This document shows, piece by piece, positions 18,246 to 27,365 of a DNA stretch of 52,123 bases (position 1 is its first letter; each line of letters begins with the position of its first letter). The notes under the pieces were generated by a model. It made no database searches, was not told the origin of the DNA, and saw only the letters and a list, made by a program, of their open reading frames with translations. The stretch is from assembly GCA_016764775.1 (NCBI GenBank), contig JAESRE010000001.1, positions 1 to 52,123 on the forward strand. The letters run 5' to 3'. The DNA comes from Alphaproteobacteria bacterium. Lineage in GTDB: Bacteria; Pseudomonadota; Alphaproteobacteria; Micavibrionales; Micavibrionaceae. Both the position numbers and the translations under genes were made by a program.

Positions 18246-19541
18246 TTACTCTAGCTCTTCAATGCGCATCAAACAAGGCTCATCGACAACTGTATCAAGC
18301 CCTTTGAACAACTCGCACGCCTTCAACATATCGGCATGCTTGGTTTCATGCGTGGTCAGAACAATCGGCACTTCCTGACCTGGGTCACGCCCACGCTGTA
18401 CCAAGCCTTCAATAGAAATATGCTGGTCACGCAAAATCGCTGAAATATCGGCAATCACACCCGGCTTATCCAGAACGGCAAGACGCAAGTAGTAACGGGA
18501 ACTGGTTTGCCCCAGATCCGTCCATTCAGGGTCCTTCAGGTCATTAGCCGGAATACCGAATGTCGGAATTTTCAACCCGCGCGCCTGATCGATAATGTCG
18601 CTCATAACTGCGGATGCCGTAGGCCCTTCACCAGCACCTTTACCTGTCAGCAACGGTGTTTCAAGGGAGTCACACGCAACGTAAACAGCGTTATAGACAT
18701 CTTCGATCACACCGAGCGGGTTCGACACAGGGACAACGCAAGGTTCAAGAACCTGCATCAGCTTGCCGCCTTCATTACGGGCAATACCCAGCAACTTGAT
18801 GCGATATCCAAACTCTTCGGCATACTCGATATCCGTCGATGTGATCTGACGAATACCTTTGATTTTCAAACTATCAAAATCAGGCTTCGTACCAAATGCG
18901 ATCGCGGAGAGCAAAGCCAGCTTGTGCCCGGCATCAATACCGTCAATATCGAACGTGGGGTCAGCTTCCGCGTATCCCGCTTCTTGTGCTTCCTTGAGGA
19001 TATCGTTGAAGTCGCCGCCCGTCTCGCGCATCTGCGTCAGCATGTAGTTACATGTGCCGTTCAAAATACCGTATACGGCGGTCATATCATTTCCGGCAAA
19101 ACCTTCGCGCATCGCTTTGATGATTGGAATACCGCCGGCAACAGCCGCCTCATAGCCAATGGACGCACCATTATCTTCGGCCAGCTTCGCCAGTTCAAAC
19201 CCGTGATGGGCAAGCAATGCCTTATTGGCAGTAACAATATTCTTTCCTGACTGAAGTGACTTTTCAGCCAATTCCTTTGCCAGACCTTCTGAACCACCGA
19301 TCATCTCGACAACCGTGTCGATATCGTCGCGTGAAGCCATCGCGACCGCGTCTTCTTCCCAGTCATAGTCGGAAATATCAATATCGCGGTTCTTCGTGCG
19401 ATCGCGGGCGGATACGCAAACAATCTTCAGAGGGCGCCCCGCACGCTTAGACAACACGTCTGCGTGCTTTTGAATAATCTTCACGACACCTGTACCGACA
19501 GTGCCCAGTCCAGCAATCCCTAAACGAAGGGGTTCAGCCAT
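18246..19541 (-). CDS. hom: Homoserine dehydrogenase
   Basis: 431 residues. It reduces aspartate semialdehyde to homoserine, the branch point to threonine and methionine. Visible are an N-terminal Rossmann fold with GLGTVGTGVV, the VTANKALLA strand, AAVAGGIPII and the NGTCNYML segment, then FDIDGIDAGHKLALL with the catalytic Asp/Lys region. A C-terminal ACT domain (about 350-430, RLAVLDKPGVIADIS) implies feedback inhibition, typically by threonine. No kinase domain is fused. Confidence 0.96.
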   Translation of the reverse strand: MAEPLRLGIAGLGTVGTGVVKIIQKHADVLSKRAGRPLKIVCVSARDRTKNRDIDISDYDWEEDAVAMASRDDIDTVVEMIGGSEGLAKELAEKSLQSGKNIVTANKALLAHHGFELAKLAEDNGASIGYEAAVAGGIPIIKAMREGFAGNDMTAVYGILNGTCNYMLTQMRETGGDFNDILKEAQEAGYAEADPTFDIDGIDAGHKLALLSAIAFGTKPDFDSLKIKGIRQITSTDIEYAEEFGYRIKLLGIARNEGGKLMQVLEPCVVPVSNPLGVIEDVYNAVYVACDSLETPLLTGKGAGEGPTASAVMSDIIDQARGLKIPTFGIPANDLKDPEWTDLGQTSSRYYLRLAVLDKPGVIADISAILRDQHISIEGLVQRGRDPGQEVPIVLTTHETKHADMLKACELFKGLDTVVDEPCLMRIEELE

Positions 19542-19583
19542 AATGCTACCTTTCTAACTTTTGGAAATGTATTGGTGGCGCAA

Positions 19584-20348
19584 TCAGTCGGAGATTTCAA
19601 CCCGTCTTGATGCTTCTTCCTGCGTTTTTCCGCCCAACTCTGTCGGCGGGATTGTATCGCCACGTGCAACCAGCTTGATCGCCTCCGCAGGAACACCCTG
19701 ATCCATCAAGGCTTTGGCGACAATAAACGCGCGGTTCATGGAAATTCTTAAGTTAACGGCCTTACGTGTTGTTTCATTGGGGTAATTAGCCCGCACACTT
19801 GCATGGCCTTCGACCGTAATCGGCCCCATCTCACCCGCATTGAATGCGCGGGCAACATCGGCAATTTTATCCCCGGAATCCGTGTTCAGCGCTACGGAAT
19901 CATGTCCGAAATACACAACAACCGTATCTTGCCCCTGCACTTCATATTGCGGCTTTTTCACCGCCGGCGCTTTGGCCGCTGCAGGCTCGGCATAAACGAC
20001 ATCATCAAAACCGTAAATTTCTACGCTTGGGTCCTCTGAACTTAAGGGCGTCAGAGAGCCATTAATAAAAGGGCCTTCACTCCTCCACTGCTGTGCAGGC
20101 TGTTGTTCGGGCATCTTGTAATCAGGATTAAACCCCGCATCGTTATCAAGGCTGAACAACTGGACGCTCCCGTTAGAGCTCTCATAGACCACCTGTCCTA
20201 TGTCTCGTGACGGCACGACACGCTGTTGTTGTGTTAAATCAATCTGCTCGGCATCGCCGGAGACTTCGGGTTCGGTAACCCAATAGGAACATCCGCCAAG
20301 GACAAGAGCCAGTGTAAAAAGAGGAAGTGTATTCAGTCTAAATTTCAT
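19584..20348 (-). CDS. OmpA-family lipoprotein (C-terminal peptidoglycan-binding domain)
   Basis: Starting at the ATG at 20348 gives a classic lipoprotein signal, MKFRLNTLPLFTLALVLGGC, with the lipidated Cys at residue 20. The frame is open upstream to 20408, and an ATG at 20360 is also possible; no strong ribosome site decides between them. After a disordered Gln/Pro/Ala region, the last ~110 residues are an OmpA C-terminal domain (VYFGHDSVALN, ITVEGHASVRA, NLRISMNRAFIVAKAL, GDTIPP, ASRRVEIS). The domain binds diaminopimelate in peptidoglycan, tying the outer membrane to the wall. The family includes Pal, but this one lies outside the tol cluster. Confidence 0.85.
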   Translation of the reverse strand: MKFRLNTLPLFTLALVLGGCSYWVTEPEVSGDAEQIDLTQQQRVVPSRDIGQVVYESSNGSVQLFSLDNDAGFNPDYKMPEQQPAQQWRSEGPFINGSLTPLSSEDPSVEIYGFDDVVYAEPAAAKAPAVKKPQYEVQGQDTVVVYFGHDSVALNTDSGDKIADVARAFNAGEMGPITVEGHASVRANYPNETTRKAVNLRISMNRAFIVAKALMDQGVPAEAIKLVARGDTIPPTELGGKTQEEASRRVEISD

Positions 20349-20465
20349 ATCGAGAGCCATAAATGCGTTGTACCCCGACATCATCGGCGAATTTTGTTGT
20401 AAAAACAAGCCCCTCTCAAAGCTTCTGGCCTATATTTTGCAAACACATTTTCGGTTCGCGTTCAG

Positions 20466-20479
20466 ACACAGAACTGTGT
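20466..20479. promoter_or_regulatory. Inverted repeat in the phaC divergent promoter region
   Basis: ACACAG-AA-CTGTGT is a perfect 6+6 inverted repeat, 44 bases before the phaC start and in the interval shared with the OmpA-like lipoprotein gene. It could be an operator. There is no other support. Confidence 0.25.
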
Positions 20480-20523
20480 ATGGTGGCGCTGTTCAAACCC
20501 AAAAACACTGACACTTTGGAAAC

Positions 20524-22392
20524 ATGAGCAAAAACAAGAAAAGCACCCGGACAAAAAAGCCGCAAAAATCGAACACCGACAAAAAGGAGGTCGATATCCT
20601 TAAACAGCAAATGGAAACCCTTCCCAGCCCTGCAGGATTGTCGCAAGCCCTTATGAATGCGTACCAGAACTCGCAACCGATGTTCATGGAGATGCTAAAA
20701 ATGATTCAGGAAAACGCATCCAATGCGAAACCTGAGGAGTTCAACCCCGACCCGATGAATGTCAGCGGCGCATCATTTAATTTCCTGAATGCCTTTACAA
20801 CCAATCCGCTCAAATTCATGGACTTACAGCTTGAATTTGCACAAAAGCAGGCCGACCTCTGGCAAAACAGCCTTCTGCGTCTGGACGGGCAGGATTCAGA
20901 CCCGATTACCACGCCTGAAAAAGGCGACCGCCGTTTCAAAGGTGACGTTTGGGAACAAAGCGTCTTCTTTGACTTCATCAAGCAATACTACCTGCTCGCC
21001 TGCAAATACGTTGAAGAAGCCATAGACAGCGCCGACGAAATGAGCGAACAGGACCGCAAGAAATTGAATTTCGCCAGCAAACTGATGCTGGATGCACTGT
21101 CTCCGTCCAACTTCCTGTTCACAAACCCCGAAGTGTTGAAAGAAACCGTCGAAAGCGGCGGCGCCAACCTCGTGCGCGGTTTCGAGCACATGCAAAAGGA
21201 TCTGGAACGCGGTAAAGGCCAGCTAAAAATCAGCACCACCGATTACAAGGCTTTTGAACCCGGAAGAAACATCGCGGTAACCGAAGGTTCCGTCGTCTAC
21301 CAAAACGACCTGATGCAGTTGATCCAGTACAAGCCGACAACCGAAAAGGTTTACAAAAAGCCGCTACTGATCATTCCGCCATGGATCAACAAATACTACA
21401 TTCTCGACCTGCAACCACAGAGCTCCTACATCAAATGGGCGGTGGATCAAGGCTACACAGTATTCTGCATCTCATGGGTCAACCCCGATGCAAAACTGGC
21501 TATGAAAAGCTTCGAAAACTACATGATGGAAGGCCCTATGGCCGCTTTGGATGAAATCAAGAAGATCACCAAAGAACCGCAATGCAACGTCGTCGGGTAC
21601 TGTCTTGGCGGCACATTGCTCACCACCCTTCTGGCTTATCTTCACGCAAACAAACAGGAAGATCGCATCGGCTGCACCACCTTCCTGACGACTTTGGTCG
21701 ATTTTGAAGAAGCAGGTGACCTCAAACTCTTCATGGATGATGAGCAAATCGAAAACATCACCGAAACCATGGGCAAGAAAGGTGTTCTGGAAGCCAAGGA
21801 ATTACAGCGCACATTCGCCCTGCTCCGCGCTAACGACATGATCTGGTCGTTCGTGGTGAATAACTATCTGATGGGTAAAGAACCATTCCCGTTCGACCTG
21901 CTGTACTGGAACGATGATTCAACGAATATGCCTGCCGCAATGCACGGCTATTACCTGCGCAATATGTACCGTGACAACCTGTTGTGTAAACCGAATGCCT
22001 TACAAATAGACGGCACGGACATAGACGTCACGAAAATCAAAACACCAAGCTACTTCCTTTCAACGAAGGAAGACCATATCGCGCCGTGGAAAGCGACATA
22101 CGCAACAACACAGCTATTCAAAGGGCCGCTTCGCTTCACGCTCGCCGCTTCGGGTCACATCGCCGGTGTGGTGAACCCGCCGGAGAAAAAGAAATACTGC
22201 TATTGGAGTGCGGAAAAGACCCCGAAAAATCCGCAAGCATGGTTTGAAAGCGCTAAGGAAACCAGCGGGTCATGGTGGCCTGACTGGCACAAATGGCTAA
22301 AAGGCTACAGCGGTTCGAAAGTGGCGGCGCGCAAAATCAAGAAACCAATTGAACCCGCGCCCGGCTCCTACGTCAAAGTCAAAAGCGAATAA
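20524..22392 (+). CDS. phaC: Class I poly(3-hydroxyalkanoate) synthase
   Basis: 622 residues. PhaC polymerises (R)-3-hydroxyacyl-CoA into storage granules. The N-terminal domain (about 1-230) precedes an alpha/beta hydrolase core. The lipase-like box is GYCLGG with catalytic Cys360; the other triad members are Asp517 (KEDHIAPW) and His545 (SGHIAGVVNPP). The length and the presence of the N-terminal domain place it in class I, which needs no PhaE or PhaR partner. No phaA, phaB or phasin gene is in the window. The first 25 residues are Lys-rich and probably disordered. It ends at a bidirectional terminator shared with rpsI. Confidence 0.95.
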   Translation: MSKNKKSTRTKKPQKSNTDKKEVDILKQQMETLPSPAGLSQALMNAYQNSQPMFMEMLKMIQENASNAKPEEFNPDPMNVSGASFNFLNAFTTNPLKFMDLQLEFAQKQADLWQNSLLRLDGQDSDPITTPEKGDRRFKGDVWEQSVFFDFIKQYYLLACKYVEEAIDSADEMSEQDRKKLNFASKLMLDALSPSNFLFTNPEVLKETVESGGANLVRGFEHMQKDLERGKGQLKISTTDYKAFEPGRNIAVTEGSVVYQNDLMQLIQYKPTTEKVYKKPLLIIPPWINKYYILDLQPQSSYIKWAVDQGYTVFCISWVNPDAKLAMKSFENYMMEGPMAALDEIKKITKEPQCNVVGYCLGGTLLTTLLAYLHANKQEDRIGCTTFLTTLVDFEEAGDLKLFMDDEQIENITETMGKKGVLEAKELQRTFALLRANDMIWSFVVNNYLMGKEPFPFDLLYWNDDSTNMPAAMHGYYLRNMYRDNLLCKPNALQIDGTDIDVTKIKTPSYFLSTKEDHIAPWKATYATTQLFKGPLRFTLAASGHIAGVVNPPEKKKYCYWSAEKTPKNPQAWFESAKETSGSWWPDWHKWLKGYSGSKVAARKIKKPIEPAPGSYVKVKSE

Positions 22393-22430
22393 AGAAAAAA
22401 CGCTCCAACCGATTGGCTGGAGCATTTTCG
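22393..22430. terminator. Bidirectional terminator between phaC and rpsI
   Basis: Arms 22402-22410 (GCTCCAACC) and 22415-22423 (GGCTGGAGC) pair with one mismatch around a GATT loop. A-rich sequence on the left gives a strong T run for the rplM-rpsI transcript; ATTTTC follows on the phaC side. Confidence 0.8.
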
Positions 22431-22474
22431 TATCTTGTGAACCTATGGTAGAGGAGATCACAAATCTCTTCAGC

Positions 22475-23023
22475 TTAACGCTTCGCCCACTGCTTCGTAC
22501 GACGCGCTTTGTGCTTACCGACTTTCTTACGCTCAACAATACGCGCATCACGTGTCAGCATACCGGCTTTCTTCAGCGCAGGACGCATTTCAGGGTCGAA
22601 GTTCTCAAGCGCACGGGAAATACCGTGGCGAACCGCACCGGCCTGACCTGAGAGACCACCGCCCTTAACTGTACAAATAACGTCGAACTTGTTGACGCCA
22701 TTTACAATCAGGAATGGCTGGTTCAGAACCAGACGCTGTGTCTGACGACCAAAGTAAACAGCCTGATCACGGCCATTTACCATGACCTTACCTGAACCCG
22801 GCTTGATCCATACGCGGGCAACAGCGTCTTTACGACGACCTGTGCCATATGCGCGGCCTTGTGCGTCCAGAACCTGAACACGCTCAACAGGCTTGTCTTC
22901 AGCATCAGCTTCAGGAGCATCGGCAGCTGTATCGGCTTTTGCTTCTTCGGTTTTCACCGCGTCACCCAAATCTTTCAGGTCTTTAACGGCTTCTTCTTTG
23001 TTTTCGGTTTTCTTATCGGCCAT
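22475..23023 (-). CDS. rpsI: 30S ribosomal protein S9 with acidic N-terminal extension
   Basis: 182 residues, against about 130 for E. coli S9. The conserved S9 body begins near residue 52 ([19 protein letters not shown]) and ends with the invariant basic tail RRTKQWAKR, which reaches the P-site tRNA. The first 50 residues are charged (Lys, Glu, Asp, Ala) and appear disordered; extensions of this kind occur in many alphaproteobacterial S9 proteins. It lies 5 bases after rplM, the universal partner. Confidence 0.97.
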   Translation of the reverse strand: MADKKTENKEEAVKDLKDLGDAVKTEEAKADTAADAPEADAEDKPVERVQVLDAQGRAYGTGRRKDAVARVWIKPGSGKVMVNGRDQAVYFGRQTQRLVLNQPFLIVNGVNKFDVICTVKGGGLSGQAGAVRHGISRALENFDPEMRPALKKAGMLTRDARIVERKKVGKHKARRTKQWAKR

Positions 23024-23028
23024 GTCGA

Positions 23029-23508
23029 TTAGCCTCTCTTATTCTTAGGGTTCATGGATGCAACATCGAGCACTTCAGGTTTCTGCGCCTCGTGTGGGTG
23101 CTCGGTTCCGGCGTAAACGCGCAGGTTACTGAAAACTTTATAGCCCAAAGGACCTTTAGGCAGCATGCGCTGAACGGCCTTCTCAACTACGCGCTCAGGA
23201 TGCTGACCTTCCAAAATCTGGCCTTTACTGCGCTGCTTGATACCGCCCGGGTATCCAGTGTGCCAGTAAAAGATGTCGCCATCGCGCTTGTTACCTGTAA
23301 GACGGACTTTTTCCGCGTTGATAACGATCACGTTATCGCCGCCATCCACATGTGGCGTGAAGTCAGGCTTGTGCTTACCGCGCAGACGCAGGGCAATAAC
23401 CGAAGCCAGACGACCGAGAACGACATCCTCGGCATCCACGATAATCCACTTCTTTTCAACTTCTGCCGGTTTGGCGGATGTTGTTTGTCGTGCAAGAGTT
23501 TTGCTCAT
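23029..23508 (-). CDS. rplM: 50S ribosomal protein L13
   Basis: 159 residues. Assembly protein of the large subunit. Conserved segments include [49 protein letters not shown] and [25 protein letters not shown] lies 5 bases before the ATG. It is the first gene of the rplM-rpsI operon, with a good promoter 33-61 bases upstream. Confidence 0.97.
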   Translation of the reverse strand: MSKTLARQTTSAKPAEVEKKWIIVDAEDVVLGRLASVIALRLRGKHKPDFTPHVDGGDNVIVINAEKVRLTGNKRDGDIFYWHTGYPGGIKQRSKGQILEGQHPERVVEKAVQRMLPKGPLGYKVFSNLRVYAGTEHPHEAQKPEVLDVASMNPKNKRG

Positions 23509-23540
23509 AATTCCTAGTTCCTTAATTTGAAATCATGCGC

Positions 23541-23569
23541 TTTATGCCGTAAGGACCTAAAACTGTCAA
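23541..23569 (-). promoter_or_regulatory. Housekeeping promoter of rplM-rpsI
   Basis: Reading the minus strand, TTGACA (23569-23564) and CATAAA (23546-23541) are separated by exactly 17 bases: a perfect -35 and a 4/6 match to the -10 consensus. Transcription would begin near 23533, about 25 bases before the rplM start. Confidence 0.6.
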
Positions 23570-23725
23570 TAAAAATCAATGAAAACAGTCGGATAAAATT
23601 AGGGTATTATTATACCGCCACATGGTTTTGTTCATCATAACAATGGATTTTTTAATAAAACGCGGAACTTTCTCACGTATTTTCAATTGGTTGTATGCAA
23701 CCACAAAAAACAGAGGAACACTATT

Positions 23726-23800
23726 ATGCATCAGATTATTTATTTAGTAGGTCTTATCGTTGTCATCATGGCAATTTTGTCATTCGTCGGCTTAGCATAG
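23726..23800 (+). CDS. 24-residue membrane peptide
   Basis: ATG at 23726, preceded by AGAGGA 8 bases upstream, opens a 24-codon frame ending in TAG. It starts MHQIIYLVG and continues with an Ile/Val/Leu run ending SFVGLA, so nearly the whole peptide is one transmembrane helix. The next gene, also a membrane protein, starts 10 bases later, suggesting a shared transcript. Very small one-helix proteins with this YxVGxIVVIxAILSFxGL pattern are, as far as I recall, common and unstudied in proteobacteria. It has a good ribosome site and context but no outside evidence of translation. Confidence 0.65.
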   Translation: MHQIIYLVGLIVVIMAILSFVGLA

Positions 23801-23810
23801 GTCTAACACC

Positions 23811-24392
23811 ATGGCGAAAAGCACTTTAAACAAGTATGAAGCCCATCATCATTTTGAATGGTCTTCAGTCGTAGCAGGTACAATCATAGCATTAGCCATT
23901 ACTGTAGTCCTTATGCAGTTTGGTGCTGCTATCGGTCACACAGGCGAGTTGGATTTGAACGCTGACGACCTGACTCATTGGCATGTTATTGTCTTGGGTT
24001 TATGGGTCTTGTTGGTCCAGATCATCTCATCGCTGTCGGGCGGATACGTAGCTGGCTATACAAGGTCTGTTTCCCCCGAACTCAGCCCGCATGTAAATGA
24101 AATGCGAGACGGCATATATGGTCTAACCGTATGGGCAGTCAGCACGGTTGCGGTATTTATAGCCACCAGCGTGTTTGCGGCAATAACAGCTATTTATTCT
24201 GCTAATACGGATGGCTCTATACTGCCGAACGAGCTGACAGACAAACAACAAAATGCGGCTATAGCAGCAGCATTTGCGTTGGGCGCAACATCATTTCTTG
24301 CTGCTGCCATATCATGGTGGGCTGCTGTTATGGGCGGTTATCATCGTTTAAACAACGAAGACTTTGACAAAAAGTACATGTTTCTAAAATAA
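23811..24392 (+). CDS. Four-helix membrane protein of unknown function
   Basis: 193 residues. A short His-rich start (YEAHHHFEW) precedes four hydrophobic stretches at about 19-42, 60-82, 103-127 and 148-172. The pattern 'WSSVVAGTIIALAITVVLMQFGAAIG' followed by SLSGGYVAGY is shared by a group of poorly studied proteobacterial membrane proteins, sometimes annotated as general-stress or TIGR04086-like; I give that only as a resemblance. It probably forms an operon with the 24-residue peptide just upstream and ends at a strong terminator. Confidence 0.8.
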   Translation: MAKSTLNKYEAHHHFEWSSVVAGTIIALAITVVLMQFGAAIGHTGELDLNADDLTHWHVIVLGLWVLLVQIISSLSGGYVAGYTRSVSPELSPHVNEMRDGIYGLTVWAVSTVAVFIATSVFAAITAIYSANTDGSILPNELTDKQQNAAIAAAFALGATSFLAAAISWWAAVMGGYHRLNNEDFDKKYMFLK

Positions 24393-24427
24393 AAAAAATC
24401 AGGGCCCTACGGGGCCCTTTTTTCATC
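24391..24427. terminator. Strong bidirectional terminator with TACG tetraloop
   Basis: AGGGCCC (24401-24407), loop TACG, GGGCCCT (24412-24418) form a perfect 7-bp stem with an A run before it and T7 after. It serves both the membrane-protein gene and the convergent cutA. Confidence 0.9.
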
Positions 24428-24790
24428 TTACAACGTCCAGTTTCGCTTCGCGTCCTGACTTTCACTCTCGTCAGAAACAACCTCGCCAGTGTGCTCCGCC
24501 ACCCATGCCAGAAACGGCTTATGCCCGTCATGGATAGGCAACGCCACGATGCACGGCACGTCATTACTATGCAGCTCTTCACACATATCTTTAAAACGAT
24601 CAAAGACAGCCGGTTTTGTCTTGTAGATCACGGCCACCTCTTCCCCCTCTTCGATATTACCCTCCCACCAATACATAGACTGGTGCGCAGGCAGTATATT
24701 CGCGCATGCCGCTAAACGGTTCTCAATCAATGATCGTGAAATACTCTTGGCTTCATCAAGGGAATTATATGTGACGTAAATCAAATACAT
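24428..24790 (-). CDS. cutA: Divalent-cation tolerance protein CutA
   Basis: 120 residues. It is a small trimeric PII-like fold, named for copper tolerance; its real function is unsettled. Conserved signatures are IYVTYNSLDEAKSISRSLIENRLAACANILP, SMYWWEGNIEEGEEVAVIYKT and YDVPCIVALPI-like NDVPCIVALPI. Length is about normal with a slightly long charged C-terminal tail. Nothing unusual in context. Confidence 0.95.
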   Translation of the reverse strand: MYLIYVTYNSLDEAKSISRSLIENRLAACANILPAHQSMYWWEGNIEEGEEVAVIYKTKPAVFDRFKDMCEELHSNDVPCIVALPIHDGHKPFLAWVAEHTGEVVSDESESQDAKRNWTL

Positions 24791-24827
24791 CTTTCAATGG
24801 TATCTGTTTTTAGAAAGCTTTGAAATA

Positions 24828-26906
24828 CTAATGCAAAGCAAGCACGGGCGAGCCTGCATCTTCTTTCAACAACGCGGCAACGTTGTCTTTTAGCTGTTCG
24901 TCATGCAACTGGTCGAACCCGAGCCTATCCAGGTAAGCAGCCACACCGTCGGGTGCCAGATCATCATCTTTCGCGAGGCTCGCAACCCCTTCGGTTTTCA
25001 CCATAAAGTTCGTTGTGATATTGGCCTCATGCAACGGATACCCCTTTATCTTACGAACCAGCCTCTCAACGGACCTCAAGCCGTCGATATATTCTGCAAT
25101 CGTCCAGCCAAAACCTCGGTCATTCTCGGCATACCCTACTCCGGCACCAATCAGGTCCCCTGTCTGGTTTGTTCCCCGTATTGAATGCATTTTCTCCCAC
25201 AACGCACCTGTACGGTCGAATTCTGATTCAATCGCCTTTAACCGCTTAACCCGCAACCGCAAGGCCGTATGATAGTACCCGTAACGCTCCGAGCCTTCAG
25301 CGGCCATAATCTCATTCGGCGACCAGCTTATCGGCCCATCCCACTGACAGCCCGTGTCATCGCGGGTACTGGTCCTCAAGCCGTTTTCTTCTTCATATAA
25401 AGGCAAGACATTGCGGATGATGTGATCAGCTTGCTCATCCTTGGCAATCCCCGTCCAAAGGGGAATAACAGCCGCCGATATAAAATTGTAACGGCGAAAA
25501 CGCCCGATATTAAACTGCTCGGCCAACGGGTTCACATTCAAATCGCGAAACGCTGCAAGCATCGGGTCCCTGGGGTTCGATGGCTCATCACCTTCATACT
25601 GCGCGGAAGCATCATCCCATAAATGTTCCTGAATAGCCGCCTGAGTATCCCGTGCGGCTTCCTTCCATTTACTTTGACCTTGCTTCCACTCCAGAACGGC
25701 AGGCTCCTCTTTCGCAAGAATCCCGTACATATCGGCGACATCGTCTTCCATTTTCTTACGAAAACAATTCAGACACACCGCCAAATGGTTGGAAATATCG
25801 ACATTCATGAACCCGAAACGTCTGGACGGGTCGAAACCGCTTTCACGCATAGCCCAGTCACCGCGGAAAAAGTCCTCGGTCAAACCTGTGATCTGCCCCG
25901 TCTGAAGATCCGCCGTATACGGAACAGGATTACCGTCCTCATCACGCTCCAGATATAAGGTCACGTAATAGGCATCCTTGCGCCCCTGATAATCTCTTTT
26001 TTCCAGCGGAACCGCACTGGCCTTACTGTGCTCGAACATCTCCACCAGTGAATCATACGCCTGACGATAATGCTCGGGCTCGGCGTGCAGAACCTCAACC
26101 CCCGGTTTGGTGTGATTGGTATTGAATTTTGACAGGCCCGTCGCCTCATCATAATGCGGCGCGCTCGTCCAGTGACCATGATGATCTTCGGTCGAACGTA
26201 AGGCCCGTTTCAACCATTCAACTTTATCTTCCTCGGGCGGGTTTTTGAGCAAATCCCAGTTGTGATAAAGCATCAACACCTTGGACGCCACCAAGGGCAA
26301 CTGCGATCGGGGTTTATCCAATTCCCCTTCATCATTAATGCTGAGGCAGAATGTACTGTTTGCGTTCAACGGCCCGTTGTAATGATCAATCTCGTAAAGC
26401 AGGTTATCCAGCATATCTCTGGCCAGATCGGCACGTCCGGCCTGTATCTGGCCACGGATCATGAACGCACTATCCCAATTATAGATCGTACCCTTTGAAT
26501 ATCTGTCCAAGCCCGGACTCACACCCCGCGATGGAATGTGCAAAATACCGTGTTCATGCGGCTGTAAACTGATCTTTCCGTCTTGATCGCGCGGTAAATG
26601 CCTGACCTCGATATCCAGAACATCGTCTTCTGATACACCATCAAGAGCGCCGCCCCTGATTTTCTCCAAGAGCCCCTCTTTGACTTCGGCGTAATATGTG
26701 CGCATCGCCGTGAGGTCTTCTTTGTCGGAAATATAGATGTAGTAAGGATCACCGGGCTTATGCGGAAGTAACGGGTTACGTGCCCCGCCCAGAAACAAAT
26801 CCTCATGATCAAATGTAAGCTCCGCCCAAGTATTACGGATATGATCCCTGATTTTTACTGGCTGCGCATTTTGCTGCGCCGCATTATTTATTGTACCGAT
26901 ATCCAC
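24828..26906 (-). CDS. GH37 trehalase-like glycoside hydrolase
   Basis: 692 residues, longer than E. coli trehalases (about 550). An (alpha/alpha)6-barrel glycosidase is suggested by a series of GH37-like segments: GTIYNWDSAFMIRGQ (like signature 1, ...YxWDxYF), RGDWAMRESGFDPSRRFG (like the AESGWDxSxRW region with the catalytic Asp), HLWDDASAQYEGD, and CQWDGPISWSPNE (like signature 2, QWDxPxGWxP), then GFGWTIAEYIDG. There is no signal peptide, so it should be cytosolic. The first signature is degenerate (the GGRFRE lead-in is missing), so the substrate may be another alpha-glucoside rather than trehalose. No trehalose synthesis genes are nearby. Confidence 0.7.
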   Translation of the reverse strand: MDIGTINNAAQQNAQPVKIRDHIRNTWAELTFDHEDLFLGGARNPLLPHKPGDPYYIYISDKEDLTAMRTYYAEVKEGLLEKIRGGALDGVSEDDVLDIEVRHLPRDQDGKISLQPHEHGILHIPSRGVSPGLDRYSKGTIYNWDSAFMIRGQIQAGRADLARDMLDNLLYEIDHYNGPLNANSTFCLSINDEGELDKPRSQLPLVASKVLMLYHNWDLLKNPPEEDKVEWLKRALRSTEDHHGHWTSAPHYDEATGLSKFNTNHTKPGVEVLHAEPEHYRQAYDSLVEMFEHSKASAVPLEKRDYQGRKDAYYVTLYLERDEDGNPVPYTADLQTGQITGLTEDFFRGDWAMRESGFDPSRRFGFMNVDISNHLAVCLNCFRKKMEDDVADMYGILAKEEPAVLEWKQGQSKWKEAARDTQAAIQEHLWDDASAQYEGDEPSNPRDPMLAAFRDLNVNPLAEQFNIGRFRRYNFISAAVIPLWTGIAKDEQADHIIRNVLPLYEEENGLRTSTRDDTGCQWDGPISWSPNEIMAAEGSERYGYYHTALRLRVKRLKAIESEFDRTGALWEKMHSIRGTNQTGDLIGAGVGYAENDRGFGWTIAEYIDGLRSVERLVRKIKGYPLHEANITTNFMVKTEGVASLAKDDDLAPDGVAAYLDRLGFDQLHDEQLKDNVAALLKEDAGSPVLALH

Positions 26907-27067
26907 GATAAGTATTTTTACTCAATTATTATTTGTTCTTGTTATGAGCGAAGAAGCTTAGTGAGTATTGGCTGAAAAATCAAAATTTACGGGCCACTTT
27001 TTGTACTGCAACGCAATATAGCCGTGCGTTTTACGCACATAAGAAAACAGTGATAAAAGCAGAGTGA

Positions 27068-27283
27068 CTAAAGGTTTTTGTTATGTTCGGCCATTACATA
27101 TTCCAGCTCTGCAATACCACTGGAAAACCCGGGACAAGGTCCGCGGCGCGCACCTTCCTCAGGAGCGGGAGTAGCCTGCGCCAGACGCATATGCCCGACC
27201 GAGGAAGAGGAACCGCTTCCCTTTCCGGTACTCACACACGCAGATAACATGATTAAAACGCTGACGCTTAGAAGGAATCTCAT
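27068..27283 (-). CDS. Small lipoprotein, function unknown
   Basis: From the ATG at 27283 this encodes 71 residues starting MRFLLSVSVLIMLSAC, a textbook lipoprotein signal with lipidated Cys16. The frame extends to a GTG at 27298. The mature part is short, Ser/Gly-rich and then Pro/Ala-rich, with one more Cys (RRGPCPGFSSG). No strong ribosome site is visible. A hairpin without a T run (27024-27038) lies downstream. The identification as a lipoprotein is good; the role is unknown. Confidence 0.6.
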   Translation of the reverse strand: MRFLLSVSVLIMLSACVSTGKGSGSSSSVGHMRLAQATPAPEEGARRGPCPGFSSGIAELEYVMAEHNKNL

Positions 27284-27365
27284 ATGAACAATCATCACAT
27301 GAAGCCATTACAATCTCAGCCCCTAACACGTAGTTGCACACAGAAAATATGAACGAGGATGAGTA

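Noticed and set aside
18507-19250. 247-codon plus-strand frame
   Set aside because: Antisense to hom; rich in Arg, Cys and Asn, with no domain logic.
23664-23700. GGAAC at 23664 as an EcfG general-stress promoter for the small membrane genes
   Set aside because: No CGTT-like -10 stands 16-17 bases away; GGTT appears only after 20 bases, so the match is too poor.
27024-27038. GTGCGT-TTT-ACGCAC hairpin downstream of the small lipoprotein as terminator
   Set aside because: No T run follows on either strand; left as a plain hairpin.
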